A DNA stretch of 64,000 nt from Aquipseudomonas alcaligenes (lineage in GTDB: Bacteria > Pseudomonadota > Gammaproteobacteria > Pseudomonadales > Pseudomonadaceae). The notes beneath the pieces are model-generated. The model worked only from the letters and a program-made list of their open reading frames with translations. It was not told the origin of the DNA and did not search any database. Below, piece by piece: positions 50,704 through 60,901 of the stretch. The translations under genes and the position numbers were made by a program. The stretch's first letter is position 1. Every line of letters starts with the position of its first letter. The stretch is taken from positions 247,219 to 311,218 of the forward strand of contig NZ_QJRX01000007.1 in assembly GCF_003205495.1 (NCBI RefSeq), in the 5' to 3' direction.

Positions 50704-51558
50704 TCAGAAGCTCCCCTGCAGCGACAGGTAGACCCCATCCTGGTGATCCAGGCTGGCGATCTCGCCGAGACGGGCATAGGCCAGCACGACGGCCAGATGC
50801 TTGTTGGGGAAGTAGCCGACGAACAGGTCGGACCAGTCGTTCTCGCCGGCAAACGAGAGGTTGTCCGGCTTCTCGCGGTACTCCACGCCCACCACCCAGT
50901 GCGGATCGAGCAGCACCGCGACCGAGCCCTCCTTGAGCACCGAGTGGCGGTCGCGGCGGTCGCCCCCGTAGCCCAGCAGGCCCTGTTCGTTGGCCCGGCT
51001 GTAGCGCAGATTGCCATTGAGCAGCAGGTTGTAGCCGAAGGCGCCGCCGAGGATCAGGCGGCTGGCAGCCAGGTAAGCCTCGGTATCCTCGTCGCGCACG
51101 GCACCGACCAGGCGCGGCACCCGGAAGTCCCGCTGCCGCTTGTGCTCGACGCCGAGCGACAGCTGCGGCAGGCGGTCATAGATCAGGTCACCGAACAGGC
51201 GCAGCTTCACGCCGAAGATATCCTGGCTGAGGCTGCCGTCCGGCAGCCTCAGGTCGCGCGCCAGGGTGCCCAGGTCGAAGCGCTGGCGGGCGAAGGACAA
51301 CTCTACCCGGTTGTCGTAGGCAAACGCCGCGCCGCCCACATCCAGGCGGTAGTCGCCGGTTTCCACCCGGGTGAGAAAGGCTGCGCCGCCCCACTCGCCC
51401 TGCTCGCCATAACCGGCCAGTACCGCCCAGGGCACTATGCCTCCGCCGGCGGCGCCATCGATGCTGCTGGCACCGCCGGTGGCCAGCAGACGCCCCTGCT
51501 CGGCGGCGACCAGGGCCGGCAGCAGGCTGCAGAACAGTGTCGCCAGAGGCCTGAGCAT
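50704..51558 (-). CDS. DUF3034 family exported protein, probable outer-membrane beta-barrel
   Basis: A 284-residue protein with a signal peptide (MLRPLATLFCSLLPALVAAEQ) and a Gly-rich mature start (RLLATGGASSIDGAAGGGIVPWAVL), as in DUF3034. Alternating hydrophobic beta-strands run to a terminal Phe (YLSLQGSF), the usual end of an outer membrane barrel. ATG 51558 has GAGGG upstream. It is flanked within 2 nt on both sides by operon partners: an EAL protein upstream and a globin lipoprotein downstream. No function is known. Confidence 0.8.
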   Translation of the reverse strand: MLRPLATLFCSLLPALVAAEQGRLLATGGASSIDGAAGGGIVPWAVLAGYGEQGEWGGAAFLTRVETGDYRLDVGGAAFAYDNRVELSFARQRFDLGTLARDLRLPDGSLSQDIFGVKLRLFGDLIYDRLPQLSLGVEHKRQRDFRVPRLVGAVRDEDTEAYLAASRLILGGAFGYNLLLNGNLRYSRANEQGLLGYGGDRRDRHSVLKEGSVAVLLDPHWVVGVEYREKPDNLSFAGENDWSDLFVGYFPNKHLAVVLAYARLGEIASLDHQDGVYLSLQGSF

Positions 51559-51560
51559 GT

Positions 51561-53909
51561 TCAGAGAGCCCTCGCCAGATGGGATTCGTGCCATTGCTGC
51601 AGCCACTGCTCGAAGGCTGGCGCCGGCAGCGGTTTGCCGATCAGGTAACCCTGAGCGGTGTCGCAACCCCAGCGCCGCAGCAGATCGAGGACGGGCGCGA
51701 GCTCCACCCCCTCTGCCACCACCTTGAGCCCCAGGCTGTGGCTCATCTCGATGGTCGAGCGGACGATCACCGCATCCTCGCCGTGCTCGCTCAGTTCGCG
51801 GATGAAGGACTGGTCGATCTTCAGCTCCTGCACGGGCATGCGCTTGAGCTGGGCCAGCGACGAGTAGCCGGTGCCGAAGTCGTCCACCGACAGCTGGATG
51901 CCCCGTCGTCGCAGGCGCTCCAGCACCTCCAGCGCGCGCTGCTGATCCTGCATCATGGCGCTCTCGGTGATCTCGAACACCAGTTGCTCGGCCGCCACCG
52001 CCTGGCCGACCAGCAGGGTGCCGACGCGCTCGGCCAGCTCCAGGTTGACCAGGTCCTCGGCGGAGATATTCAGCGATACCTGCATGCCCAGGCCGCGCCC
52101 GTTCCAGTCATGCAGCTGGCGCACGGCCTCCTCGACCACCCAGGCGGTGAGCAACTGGATGCTGCCGGTCCGTTCGGCCAGCGGAATGAACTCGCCGGGC
52201 GAGACCGGCCCATAGTGCGGGTGCTTCCAGCGCAACAGGGCCTCGGCCTGATGCACGCGCCCCCCGTGGATATCCAGCTTGGGCTGGTAGTACAGCTGCA
52301 GCTCGCCATTGCTGGCGGCATGGCGCAGGTCGCGTACCAGCCTGACCTGGCGCAGGTGGGCATCATCGCGCCCCTCCTGGTACAGCTGCAGGTGCCCGGG
52401 CAGGTGGGCGGCATCGTGCATGGCGATGGCTGCCCGGCGCAGGAGATCGTCCGGATTGTTGCCGTGCTCGGGGAAGGCGGCGATGCCGATGCGGCAGTCC
52501 AGGACGACATCCAGGGTGCCCACGCGCATCGGCTTGAGCAGCAACTGCTGCAAGCGGTCCGCCGCAGCGATGGCGGCGGCCCCGTCGCAGCCATCCAGCA
52601 TCAGCAGCAACTCATCGGCCAGCAGCCGCGCCAGGCTGTCGCCGGGACGCAGGGTGGCCTGCAGGCGGCGACTGAGTTGCTGCAGGGTCAGGTCGGCGCC
52701 ATCGGCGCCGCAGCTCTCCAGAATCCCGCGGAAGTTGGCCACGCCCAGGTACAGCACGGCCGTCGCTCTCCCGGCGCTGATCGCACTGCCCAGGCGCTCG
52801 AGCGCCAGGGTACGGTTGGGCAGCCCGGTCAATGCATCATGCAGGGCGTTGTGAGCCAGTTGCCGCTCACGTTCGGCGATGCCTTCCTGCATGCGGGTAA
52901 AGGCCTGGGCCAGGCTGCCCAGCTCATCGCGGCGCTGCAGCGCGATGGGCGTCTGGTAGTCGCCCTGGCCGATACGCCCGGCGACCCGCGCCAATTCGCG
53001 CACCGGCTGCGCCAGGCCGCGCGCCAGCAACAGGGCCACCAGCAGCGAAGCGAACAATGCGGCCAGGGCGATCAGCAGGATGGCGCGATCGAGCGGAGCG
53101 AAAGTCTGTTCGGCACGGTCGAGGGATTTGTGCAGCAATGCCAGCACCTGGTAGCCGTCACCGCTGGCGAGGGTCCGCCACTCGCCCAGGTAGCGCTGCC
53201 CAGCAGCCTGCAGCATGCGGCTGCCCGTGCTGCCGCGCTGCTGCATGAGCTCCTCGCGCAACTGGCCATGCATGGCCGCCGGAAGGGTGCTCAGCCAGCC
53301 GGCCGCCTGTCCCTGCTCGATCGACAGCAAGGTCAGTTCCAGGTGGGTGAGTTCGCGCAGCTCCAGGGCGAAGGCCTCGTCGATATGGAAGCCCATCACC
53401 ACCCGGGCGATGGGCAGCGGCGCGCTGACATAGGCCTCGACCAGCAGGTAAACCTCGCCGGCGATGGGGAGCAGGAACACCCGGCTGCCCTGCTGCGCCT
53501 GATCGCGCACCTGCCCGGCCAGGCGTTCGGCGGCCTCGGCGCCGATACGCGGGTCGCTGCTGACCTGCAGCACGCCATTGAGCCCCAGCAGCAGCACGGC
53601 GCCGGCGTTGATCCGCGCACCGTGGTTGGCCAGCGCCGAGCGGATGGTCTCGCGATCGCCGCTGGCCACCGCTTCCTTGAAGCCAAAGTCGGCCGCCAGC
53701 ACCTGTACCGCATCGTGCAGCTGGCGCCCGCGCAGCTCGATCAGCTGCTCCAGCACCCGCCCACCGACCCCGAGCTCCTCGCGCAACTGGCTTTCCACGG
53801 CCACGCCGGTGGCCGCCTTGACCGAGAAATACAGGGCACCGACCACCGCCATCAGCAGCGCGACCAGCGCGACGGCGATGCGCGCCTGGAAGCTATGGCT
53901 GAACTTCAC
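51561..53909 (-). CDS. Membrane c-di-GMP phosphodiesterase with HAMP, degenerate GGDEF and EAL
   Basis: A 782-residue inner-membrane protein starting at GTG 53909, with GGAAGG upstream inside the preceding gene. One membrane segment lies near residues 10-28. A periplasmic sensor of about 240 residues follows, then a second segment (ILLIALAALFASLLVALLLARG) and a HAMP domain (LAQPVRELARVAGRIGQGDY). The GGDEF domain keeps DALTGLPNR but has LADEL for GGDEF and GVANF for the metal DxxxF, so it should not make c-di-GMP. The EAL domain is intact (AEALLRWKHP, NISAEDL, DDFGTGYSS, AEGVE). It overlaps the cupredoxin gene by 17 nt. Confidence 0.9.
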   Translation of the reverse strand: MKFSHSFQARIAVALVALLMAVVGALYFSVKAATGVAVESQLREELGVGGRVLEQLIELRGRQLHDAVQVLAADFGFKEAVASGDRETIRSALANHGARINAGAVLLLGLNGVLQVSSDPRIGAEAAERLAGQVRDQAQQGSRVFLLPIAGEVYLLVEAYVSAPLPIARVVMGFHIDEAFALELRELTHLELTLLSIEQGQAAGWLSTLPAAMHGQLREELMQQRGSTGSRMLQAAGQRYLGEWRTLASGDGYQVLALLHKSLDRAEQTFAPLDRAILLIALAALFASLLVALLLARGLAQPVRELARVAGRIGQGDYQTPIALQRRDELGSLAQAFTRMQEGIAERERQLAHNALHDALTGLPNRTLALERLGSAISAGRATAVLYLGVANFRGILESCGADGADLTLQQLSRRLQATLRPGDSLARLLADELLLMLDGCDGAAAIAAADRLQQLLLKPMRVGTLDVVLDCRIGIAAFPEHGNNPDDLLRRAAIAMHDAAHLPGHLQLYQEGRDDAHLRQVRLVRDLRHAASNGELQLYYQPKLDIHGGRVHQAEALLRWKHPHYGPVSPGEFIPLAERTGSIQLLTAWVVEEAVRQLHDWNGRGLGMQVSLNISAEDLVNLELAERVGTLLVGQAVAAEQLVFEITESAMMQDQQRALEVLERLRRRGIQLSVDDFGTGYSSLAQLKRMPVQELKIDQSFIRELSEHGEDAVIVRSTIEMSHSLGLKVVAEGVELAPVLDLLRRWGCDTAQGYLIGKPLPAPAFEQWLQQWHESHLARAL

Positions 53910-54567
53910 GCGTGGCCTTCCTGAAGGCTTCGCCGAAAGCGCTGGGGTTGGGCGGCGCCGCTGTTTCCAGCGGCCCCGCCAGCGGCAGCGCAAAGCTCCT
54001 GCTGAGCCCCTGCTCAGACACCTGCAGGGTGCCGGCGGCCAGCGCCTGCATGTTCTCCCGCCGCGGGTGCCAGAGGCTGACCTGGTAGCTCCCCGCCGGC
54101 AGGCCGTCGATTGTCAGGCGCCCCTGGGCATCGCTGACGGCGAACCAGGGATGGTCGGTGACGTAGATGTAGCCCACCATCCAGTCATGGATGTTGCAGC
54201 CGAGCACCACCACACCGGGCTGGTCGAACAGCACCGGGGCACTGGGAGTGTCCTTGTACAGGCGCAGTTCGAAGCGCTTGGCCGGCGAGAAGGAGTAGAC
54301 GTGGTGGCGGATGTCGTCGCTATTGGGGAAGCTGACCGCGGTGCCCGTGCGGACTGCCAGCACCCGCGGGCTGAACTGCTTGCCCCGCTGGTCCATCAGG
54401 CCGGTGCCGGGCTGGCTCGAAGCGCCCTGTGCCACCAGGCTGAGGACCACATCAGGCAGCGGCCGCCCCTGCTCGTCGAGCAGCTCGGCAGACAGGCTGG
54501 CGGCCACCGCGGGCCGGCTGGCCAGGCACGCGAGGGCGAGACACAGGATGATAGGGCGAGGTTTCAT
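53893..54567 (-). CDS. Periplasmic cupredoxin-like protein (methylamine utilization protein type)
   Basis: A 224-residue protein with a signal peptide ([22 protein letters not shown]), an N-terminal beta domain and a cupredoxin-like core. Copper-ligand candidates are the paired His of DIRHHVYSF and the CxxHxxM cluster in [12 protein letters not shown] transthyretin-like carboxypeptidase regulatory segment follows ([20 protein letters not shown]). Such proteins are often named methylamine utilization protein, though no methylamine genes are nearby. ATG 54567 has GGAAG upstream; the frame extends 8 residues further. It leads the operon that continues with the EAL protein, DUF3034 and the globin. 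Confidence 0.82.
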   Translation of the reverse strand: MKPRPIILCLALACLASRPAVAASLSAELLDEQGRPLPDVVLSLVAQGASSQPGTGLMDQRGKQFSPRVLAVRTGTAVSFPNSDDIRHHVYSFSPAKRFELRLYKDTPSAPVLFDQPGVVVLGCNIHDWMVGYIYVTDHPWFAVSDAQGRLTIDGLPAGSYQVSLWHPRRENMQALAAGTLQVSEQGLSRSFALPLAGPLETAAPPNPSAFGEAFRKATREVQP

Positions 54568-54820
54568 GGGAAGACTTCCGCAAACCGGCAAGCAGGGGGA
54601 CGCCGTCCTGGCTGAAACTCTTTTCTCGCAGAGTAGCCGAGAGCCGGGACAAGTTCACGCACAAGACAATGGCATGGCGCCACCATCCATTTCATCGAGC
54701 CCACTTGCCGCAGCTCTGCCGTGCACTTTTCCAGCCGTTCCAAGTAAGCTTCGCCATCGACCGCGATACAACGAGCGCCGCTGCCAACTCCGCACCGGCG
54801 CGCTGCCCGAGGAACCCGTG

Positions 54821-55648
54821 ATGAGCAACCGCCAAGCCGAAATCGCCGCCGCCCTGGACGTGGTACCGCCCTTCGCCGACGAGGCGGCCCTGGTGGCCGA
54901 GATCGAGCGGCGCAAGGCCTTCATCAAGAATTGCCTGAAGAACTCCGGCCTCAAGGTGCTGGTGCTGGGCATCAGCGGCGGCGTCGACTCGCTGACCGCC
55001 GGGCGCCTGGCCCAGCTGTCGGTGGAGGAGCTGCGCGCCGAGACGGGAGATGCGGCCTATCGCTTTATCGCCGTGCGCCTGCCGCACAAAGTGCAGCACG
55101 ACGAGCACGACGCCCAGGACTCGCTGAAGTTCATCCGCGCCGACGAGGAGGACACGGTCAACATCGAGGACAGCGTGACCGGCCTGGGCGAGCAGGTCAG
55201 CCACCTGCAGCAGCTCTCCGACGCCCGCCGCGACTTCGTGGTCGGCAACATCAAGGCGCGCATCCGCATGGTCGCCCAGTTCGCCATCGCCAACGCCAAC
55301 AACGGCCTGGTGATCGGCACCGACCACGCCGCCGAGGCGGTCATGGGCTTCTTCACCAAGTTCGGCGACGGCGCCTGCGACCTGGCCCCGCTGTCCGGCC
55401 TGGTGAAGCACCAGGTGCGTGCCATCGCCAAGCACCTCGGCGCGCCGCAGCACCTGGTGATGAAGACGCCGACCGCCGACCTGGAGGAGCTGCGCCCGGG
55501 CAAGCCGGACGAGGAAGCGCATGGCGTGAGCTATGCCGAGATCGACGCCTTCCTGCATGGCCAGCCGGTCAGCGAGGCGGCCTACGCCACCATCGTGCGC
55601 ACCTACGACAACACCCGCCACAAGCGCGAACTGCCGCTGGTACCCTGA
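54821..55648 (+). CDS. nadE: NH3-dependent NAD+ synthetase
   Basis: A 275-residue enzyme that amidates nicotinic acid adenine dinucleotide to NAD+ using ammonia. It carries the ATP-pyrophosphatase loop [52 protein letters not shown] and [17 protein letters not shown]. There is no glutaminase domain, so it is the short form. ATG 54821 follows GAGGAA. A long open frame upstream (from 54311) is antisense to the cupredoxin gene and is rejected. Confidence 0.97.
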   Translation: MSNRQAEIAAALDVVPPFADEAALVAEIERRKAFIKNCLKNSGLKVLVLGISGGVDSLTAGRLAQLSVEELRAETGDAAYRFIAVRLPHKVQHDEHDAQDSLKFIRADEEDTVNIEDSVTGLGEQVSHLQQLSDARRDFVVGNIKARIRMVAQFAIANANNGLVIGTDHAAEAVMGFFTKFGDGACDLAPLSGLVKHQVRAIAKHLGAPQHLVMKTPTADLEELRPGKPDEEAHGVSYAEIDAFLHGQPVSEAAYATIVRTYDNTRHKRELPLVP

Positions 55649-55660
55649 CGGCGGAAACGA

Positions 55661-55687
55661 AAAAGCCGGGCACTGCCCGGCTTTTTT
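55661..55687. terminator. Bidirectional rho-independent terminator between nadE and dcd
   Basis: AAAAGCCGGGC (55661-55671) pairs with GCCCGGCTTTT (55675-55685) around ACT. T-runs are present on both strands (TTTTTT on plus, AAAAA on the left). It ends nadE and the convergent dcd gene. Confidence 0.92.
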
Positions 55688-55702
55688 CATGTGCCAGCTG
55701 AA

Positions 55703-56269
55703 TCAGGTCTTCGGCAGGGTCACGCCCGTCTGGCCCTGGTACTTGCCGCCGCGATCCTTGTACGACACCTCGCAAGCCTCGTCGGACTGCAGAAACAGCA
55801 TCTGCGCCACGCCCTCGTTGGCATAGATCTTCGCCGGCAGGGTGGTGGTGTTGGAGAACTCCAGGGTCACGTGGCCCTCCCACTCCGGCTCCAGCGGGGT
55901 GACGTTGACGATGATGCCGCAGCGCGCGTAGGTGCTCTTGCCCAGGCAGATGGTCAGCACGTCGCGCGGGATGCGGAAGTACTCGACGGTGCGGGCCAGG
56001 GCGAAGGAGTTCGGCGGGATGATGCACACCGGCCCCTTCACATCGACGAAGCTCTTCTCGTCGAAGTTCTTCGGGTCGACGGTGGCCGAGTGGATGTTGG
56101 TGAACACCTTGAACTCGTCGGCACAGCGCACGTCGTAGCCGTAGCTGGAAACGCCGTAGGAGATCAGGCGCTCGGCGCCTTCGGTGCGCACCTGGCGCTC
56201 GACGAAGGGCTCGATCATCCCGTGTTCCTGGGCCATGCGGCGAATCCACTTGTCCGATTTGATGCTCAT
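55703..56269 (-). CDS. dcd: dCTP deaminase
   Basis: A 188-residue homotrimeric enzyme that deaminates dCTP to dUTP for thymidylate supply. Characteristic segments are [58 protein letters not shown] and [19 protein letters not shown], which holds the catalytic Glu. ATG 56269 is preceded by AGGACG; the 54-residue upstream extension is spurious. It lies downstream of apbC on the same strand, 94 bp away. Confidence 0.97.
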   Translation of the reverse strand: MSIKSDKWIRRMAQEHGMIEPFVERQVRTEGAERLISYGVSSYGYDVRCADEFKVFTNIHSATVDPKNFDEKSFVDVKGPVCIIPPNSFALARTVEYFRIPRDVLTICLGKSTYARCGIIVNVTPLEPEWEGHVTLEFSNTTTLPAKIYANEGVAQMLFLQSDEACEVSYKDRGGKYQGQTGVTLPKT

Positions 56270-56363
56270 GGCGGGCGTCCTGAAAGCAGTGGTTGAAAAA
56301 TGATCGCGCATCTTACCGGGAGGCGGGGCCCGGTTCAAAGGCCCCACATCCCGCAAGGCAACG

Positions 56364-57458
56364 TCAGTCGTCGCTGACCTCGATGGTCGGCATGGCCGCC
56401 GCGCCCAGGCCCGCCTGGGCGATGCGCGCACCGACGCTGCGCGCCATTTCCTGGTAGATCATGGCGATCTGGCTCTCGGTGTCGGCCACCACGGTCGGCT
56501 TGCCACCGTCGGCCTGCATGCGGATAGCCATGGACAGCGGCAAGGATGCCAGCAGGTCGACGCCGTACTGGGCCGCCAGCTTCTCGCCGCCGCCCTCGCC
56601 GAACAGGTGCTCGGCATGACCGCAGTTGCTGCAGATATGCACGGCCATGTTCTCCACCACGCCGAGTACCGGGATATTGACCTTGCGGAACATCTCCACG
56701 CCTTTCCTGGCGTCCAGCAGGGCCAGGTCCTGCGGGGTGGTGACGATCACCGCGCCGGCCACCGGCACCTTCTGCGCCAGGGTCAGCTGGATGTCACCGG
56801 TGCCCGGCGGCATGTCGACAATCAGGTAGTCCAGGTCGTCCCAGGCGGTCTGGGTCACCAGCTGGATCAGCGCGCCGGAAACCATCGGCCCGCGCCAGAC
56901 CACCGGGGTGCTGTCGTCGGTGAGGAAGGCCATGGACATCACCTGCACGCCGTGGGCCTCCAGCGGCACGAAATACTTCTGGTCGCGCACCTTGGGTCGC
57001 GTCCCTTCGGCGATGCCGAACATGATGCCCTGGCTGGGGCCATAGATATCGGCATCGAGGATGCCGACGCGGGCGCCTTCGCGGGCCAGGGCCAGGGCCA
57101 GGTTGGCGGCGGTGGTGGACTTGCCCACCCCGCCCTTGCCGGAGGCCACGGCGATGATGTTCTTCACCCCGGCCAGCGCCGGCACCTGCTCCTGGGCCTT
57201 GTGCGGAGCGATGGCCACGTCCACCTGCACCCGTGCCGACTCCACCCCATCCAGGCCCTCCAGGGCCATCTGCAGCATCTGCGCCCAGCCGTTCTTGAAC
57301 AGCCCGGCGGCATAGCCCAGCTCCAGGCGCACGGCGACCTTGCCGCCCTGGATATCGACTTCACGCAGGCAGCCGGCGCTGACCGGGTCCTGATTCAGGT
57401 GGGGGTCGGTGAACTGACGCAGGCGGGCTTCGACCGCTTCGCGGGTGACGGCGCTCAT
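56364..57458 (-). CDS. apbC: Iron-sulfur cluster carrier ApbC/Mrp
   Basis: A 364-residue P-loop ATPase that carries 4Fe-4S clusters. The N-terminal MIP18-like domain (residues 1-90) includes [15 protein letters not shown]. The ATPase domain begins with the deviant Walker motif [20 protein letters not shown] and has [23 protein letters not shown], and the cluster-binding CxxC in [17 protein letters not shown]. It is divergent from metG, a conserved arrangement in gammaproteobacteria. Confidence 0.96.
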   Translation of the reverse strand: MSAVTREAVEARLRQFTDPHLNQDPVSAGCLREVDIQGGKVAVRLELGYAAGLFKNGWAQMLQMALEGLDGVESARVQVDVAIAPHKAQEQVPALAGVKNIIAVASGKGGVGKSTTAANLALALAREGARVGILDADIYGPSQGIMFGIAEGTRPKVRDQKYFVPLEAHGVQVMSMAFLTDDSTPVVWRGPMVSGALIQLVTQTAWDDLDYLIVDMPPGTGDIQLTLAQKVPVAGAVIVTTPQDLALLDARKGVEMFRKVNIPVLGVVENMAVHICSNCGHAEHLFGEGGGEKLAAQYGVDLLASLPLSMAIRMQADGGKPTVVADTESQIAMIYQEMARSVGARIAQAGLGAAAMPTIEVSDD

Positions 57459-57590
57459 GGGGCTACTCCGAAAGGCAGGGCAAAACAGGCGGGCATATTA
57501 CCCCAGGGCGGCGCCCCGCACGGATGAAAAAAAACCGCCGCGGCTATATAGTGGCCGACTTCCCTCGTAACACCCGATGGCCCGATCCCC

Positions 57591-59627
57591 ATGTCCGAAG
57601 CCCGCAAGATTCTCGTCACCAGCGCCCTGCCCTATGCCAACGGCTCGATTCACCTCGGCCACATGCTCGAGTACATCCAGACCGACATGTGGGTGCGCTT
57701 CCAGAAGCTGCGCGGCAACCAGGCCGTATACGTCTGCGCCGACGATGCCCACGGCTCTGCCATCATGCTGCGCGCCGAGAAGGAAGGCATCACGCCCGAA
57801 CAGCTGATCGACAACGTCCGCGCCGAGCACATGGCCGACTTCGCCGACTTCGGCGTGGCCTTCGACAACTACCACTCGACCCACTCGGACGAGAACCGCG
57901 AGCTGGCCTCGTCAATCTACCTGGCGCTGCGCGACAAGGGCCACATCGCGACCCGCGCGGTGACCCAGTACTTCGACCCCGAGAAGGGCATGTTCCTCGC
58001 CGACCGCTTCATCAAGGGCACCTGCCCGAAATGCGCGGCCGAGGATCAGTACGGCGACAACTGCGAGAAGTGCGGCGCCACCTACGAACCCACCGAGCTG
58101 AAGAACCCGCGTTCGGCCATCTCCGGCGCCGTGCCGGTGCTCAGGGAGTCCAAGCACTTCTTCTTCAAGCTGCCGGACTTCGAGGCCATGCTCAAGCAGT
58201 GGACCCGCAGCGGCGCCCTGCAGGAGGCGGTGGCCAACAAGATCGCCGAATGGCTGGACGGTGGCCTGCAGGAGTGGGACATCTCCCGCGACGCGCCCTA
58301 CTTCGGCTTCGAGATCCCCGACGAGCCGGGCAAATACTTCTACGTCTGGCTGGACGCGCCGATTGGCTATATGGCCAGCTTTAAAAATCTGTGCTCCAAG
58401 CGCCCGGAGCTGGACTTCGACGCCTTCTGGGGCAAGGACTCCACCGCCGAGCTGTACCATTTCATCGGCAAGGACATCGTCAACTTCCACGCCCTGTTCT
58501 GGCCGGCCATGCTCGAAGGCGCCGGCTACCGCAAGCCCACCGCGGTCAACGTGCACGGCTACCTGACCGTTAACGGCCAGAAGATGTCCAAGTCGCGCGG
58601 CACCTTCATCAAGGCGCGCACCTACCTCGATCACCTGAACCCCGAGTACCTGCGTTACTACTACGCCAGCAAGCTGGGCCGCGGCGTCGACGATCTCGAC
58701 CTCAACCTCGAGGACTTCGTGCAGAAGGTCAACTCCGACCTGGTCGGCAAGGTGGTCAACATCGCCAGCCGCTGCGCCGGTTTCATCCATAAGGGCAACA
58801 ACGGCGTGCTGGTCGCCGCCAACCCCGAGCCGGAACTGTGGGAGGCCTTCCAGGCCGCCATTCCGAGCATCGCCGAGGCCTACGAGGCGCGCGACTTCGC
58901 CCGTGCCATGCGCGAGATCATGGCCCTGGCCGATCGCGCCAACGCCTGGATCGCCGACAAGGCGCCGTGGGCCCTGAACAAGGTCGAGGGCAAGCAGGCT
59001 GAGGTCCAGGAAATCTGCGCCCTGGGCGTCAACCTGTTCCGCCAGCTGGTGATCCTGCTCAAACCGGTGCTGCCGAAGCTGGCCGCCGACGCCGAGGCCT
59101 TCCTCAACGTCGCCCCGCTGACCTGGAACGACCTGGCCACCCCGCTGGCCAACCACCAGCTGAACCCGTTCAACCCGCTGCTGACCCGTATCGAACCCGC
59201 GAAGATCGACGCCATGACCGAAGCCTCCAAGGAAGACCTCGCCGCCGAAGCCAGCAAGCCCACCGGCAATGGCGAACTGACCAAGGACCCGCTGGCCGCC
59301 GAGATCAACTTCGACGCCTTCGCCGCAGTCGACCTGCGTATCGCCCTGATCGAGAAGTGCGAGTTCGTCGAAGGCGCCGACAAGCTACTGCGCCTGACCC
59401 TGGATATCGGCGATGAGAAGCGCAACGTGTTCAGCGGCATCAAGTCCGCCTACCCAGACCCGAGCAAGCTGGAAGGCCGCCTGACCCTGTACGTGGCCAA
59501 CCTGGCCCCGCGCAAGATGAAGTTCGGCATCAGCGAAGGCATGGTCCTGGCCGCCGGCCCCGGCGGCGAGGAAATCTACCTGCTCAGCCCGGATAGCGGC
59601 GCCAAACCGGGCCAGCGCGTCAAATAA
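57591..59627 (+). CDS. metG: Methionyl-tRNA synthetase
   Basis: The 678-residue class I synthetase with fused C-terminal dimerisation domain. It shows [18 protein letters not shown] (HIGH-type), the zinc knuckle CPKC...CEKC near residue 145, the KMSKS loop ([10 protein letters not shown]), and the anticodon region (FNPLL). The C-terminal EMAP-like tRNA-binding domain covers about residues 570-678 ([21 protein letters not shown]). ATG 57591 follows a TATATA sequence (57545-57550) that could be a -10 box. It is divergent from apbC and ends at strong hairpins. Confidence 0.98.
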   Translation: MSEARKILVTSALPYANGSIHLGHMLEYIQTDMWVRFQKLRGNQAVYVCADDAHGSAIMLRAEKEGITPEQLIDNVRAEHMADFADFGVAFDNYHSTHSDENRELASSIYLALRDKGHIATRAVTQYFDPEKGMFLADRFIKGTCPKCAAEDQYGDNCEKCGATYEPTELKNPRSAISGAVPVLRESKHFFFKLPDFEAMLKQWTRSGALQEAVANKIAEWLDGGLQEWDISRDAPYFGFEIPDEPGKYFYVWLDAPIGYMASFKNLCSKRPELDFDAFWGKDSTAELYHFIGKDIVNFHALFWPAMLEGAGYRKPTAVNVHGYLTVNGQKMSKSRGTFIKARTYLDHLNPEYLRYYYASKLGRGVDDLDLNLEDFVQKVNSDLVGKVVNIASRCAGFIHKGNNGVLVAANPEPELWEAFQAAIPSIAEAYEARDFARAMREIMALADRANAWIADKAPWALNKVEGKQAEVQEICALGVNLFRQLVILLKPVLPKLAADAEAFLNVAPLTWNDLATPLANHQLNPFNPLLTRIEPAKIDAMTEASKEDLAAEASKPTGNGELTKDPLAAEINFDAFAAVDLRIALIEKCEFVEGADKLLRLTLDIGDEKRNVFSGIKSAYPDPSKLEGRLTLYVANLAPRKMKFGISEGMVLAAGPGGEEIYLLSPDSGAKPGQRVK

Positions 59628-59677
59628 GCCGTCTAGGCTTATCCAAGAACAACAAGCCGGCTTATGCCGGCTTGTTT
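59624..59677 (+). terminator. Tandem hairpins downstream of metG
   Basis: A first hairpin ATAAGCC/GGCTTAT (59624-59630 / 59636-59642) begins at the stop codon. A second, AACAAGCCGGC/GCCGGCTTGTT (59651-59661 / 59666-59676, loop TTAT), is followed by TTG. The second is the stronger terminator, placed before the rnf promoter. Confidence 0.8.
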
Positions 59678-59744
59678 GCCTCTGCGCCCTTTCCGATAAT
59701 AGGCGCCCTTTCCCTGCGGCCTTTGCCCCAAGACGGACGTTTCG

Positions 59745-60329
59745 ATGACCGAACTCGCCTTGATCATGGTCAGCGCCATCCTGGTCAACAACTTCGTGCT
59801 GGTGCAGTTCCTCGGCCTGTGCCCGTTCATGGGCGTGTCGAAGAAGATCGAGACGGCCATCGGCCTGTCGCTGGCCACCACCTTCGTCCTCACCCTGGCC
59901 GCCATGTGCAGCTACCTGGTGCAGGAATACGTGCTGGAGCCGCTGGGCCTGGAGTTCCTGCGCACCATCAGCTTCATCCTGGTGATCGCCGTGGTGGTGC
60001 AGTTCACCGAGATGGTGGTGCACAAGACCAGCCCCCTGCTCTACCGCGTGCTGGGCATCTTCCTGCCGCTGATCACCACCAACTGCATCGTCCTCGGCGT
60101 GGCCCTGGTCAACGCCAACAAGGCCGAATTCACCTTCATCACCGCCACCGCCAACGGCTTTGCCGCCGGCCTGGGCTTCTCCCTGGTGCTGGTGCTGTTC
60201 GCCGCCATGCGTGAGCGCATCGCCATCGCCGACGTGCCCAAGCCGTTCCAGGGCGCCTCCATCGGCATGATCACCGCCGGGCTGATGTCCCTGGCCTTCA
60301 TGGGCTTCGCCGGGCTGATCAAGCTATGA
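59745..60329 (+). CDS. rnfA: Electron transport complex subunit RnfA
   Basis: A 194-residue six-helix membrane subunit of the Rnf/Rsx complex, which couples ferredoxin:NAD+ electron transfer to ion movement or reduces SoxR. Family residues include [49 protein letters not shown] and GFAGLIKL at the end. ATG 59745 opens the rnf cluster; its stop overlaps the rnfB start (ATGA). Whether the complex pumps Na+ or H+ here cannot be told from sequence. Confidence 0.97.
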   Translation: MTELALIMVSAILVNNFVLVQFLGLCPFMGVSKKIETAIGLSLATTFVLTLAAMCSYLVQEYVLEPLGLEFLRTISFILVIAVVVQFTEMVVHKTSPLLYRVLGIFLPLITTNCIVLGVALVNANKAEFTFITATANGFAAGLGFSLVLVLFAAMRERIAIADVPKPFQGASIGMITAGLMSLAFMGFAGLIKL

Positions 60330-60901
60330 GCCTGGTACTGATCGCTGTCCTCGCCCTGCTCGGCCTGTGCCTGCTGGCCGGCGCCATCCTTGGCTACGCC
60401 GCCGTGCGCTTCAAGGTCGAGGGCGACCCCATCGCCGAGCAGATCAACGCCCTGCTGCCGCAGACCCAGTGTGGCCAGTGCGGCTACCCGGGCTGCAAGC
60501 CCTATGCCGAGGCCATCGCCGGCGGCGACAAGATCAACAAGTGCCCACCCGGCGGCGAGGCTACCATCGCCGCCCTGGCCGACCTGCTGGACGTCGAGCC
60601 CGAGCCGCTGGACGCCGTCGAAGGCGAGAAGCCGCAGATGGTGGCGGTGATCCGCGAGGCCGAGTGCATCGGCTGCACCAAGTGCATCCAGGCCTGCCCG
60701 GTGGACGCCATCGTCGGTGCGGCCAAGCAGATGCACACGGTGATCGCCAGCGAGTGCACCGGCTGCGACCTGTGCGTCGAGCCCTGCCCGGTGGACTGCA
60801 TCGACATGCTGCCGGTGGGCAGCAACGTGCAGAGCTGGAAGTGGCAGCTGCCGCTGGCCCCCGGCCAGCTGATCGCCAGTGACCGGGAGCAGGCCGCATG
60901 A
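60326..60901 (+). CDS. rnfB: Electron transport complex subunit RnfB
   Basis: A 191-residue subunit with one N-terminal membrane helix, a cluster-binding Fe-S domain ([21 protein letters not shown] with a later Cys in KCPPGG), and two 4Fe-4S ferredoxin motifs ([12 protein letters not shown] and [12 protein letters not shown]). Overlaps rnfA and rnfC by 4 nt each (ATGA), so translation of the three is coupled. Confidence 0.97.
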   Translation: MSLVLIAVLALLGLCLLAGAILGYAAVRFKVEGDPIAEQINALLPQTQCGQCGYPGCKPYAEAIAGGDKINKCPPGGEATIAALADLLDVEPEPLDAVEGEKPQMVAVIREAECIGCTKCIQACPVDAIVGAAKQMHTVIASECTGCDLCVEPCPVDCIDMLPVGSNVQSWKWQLPLAPGQLIASDREQAA

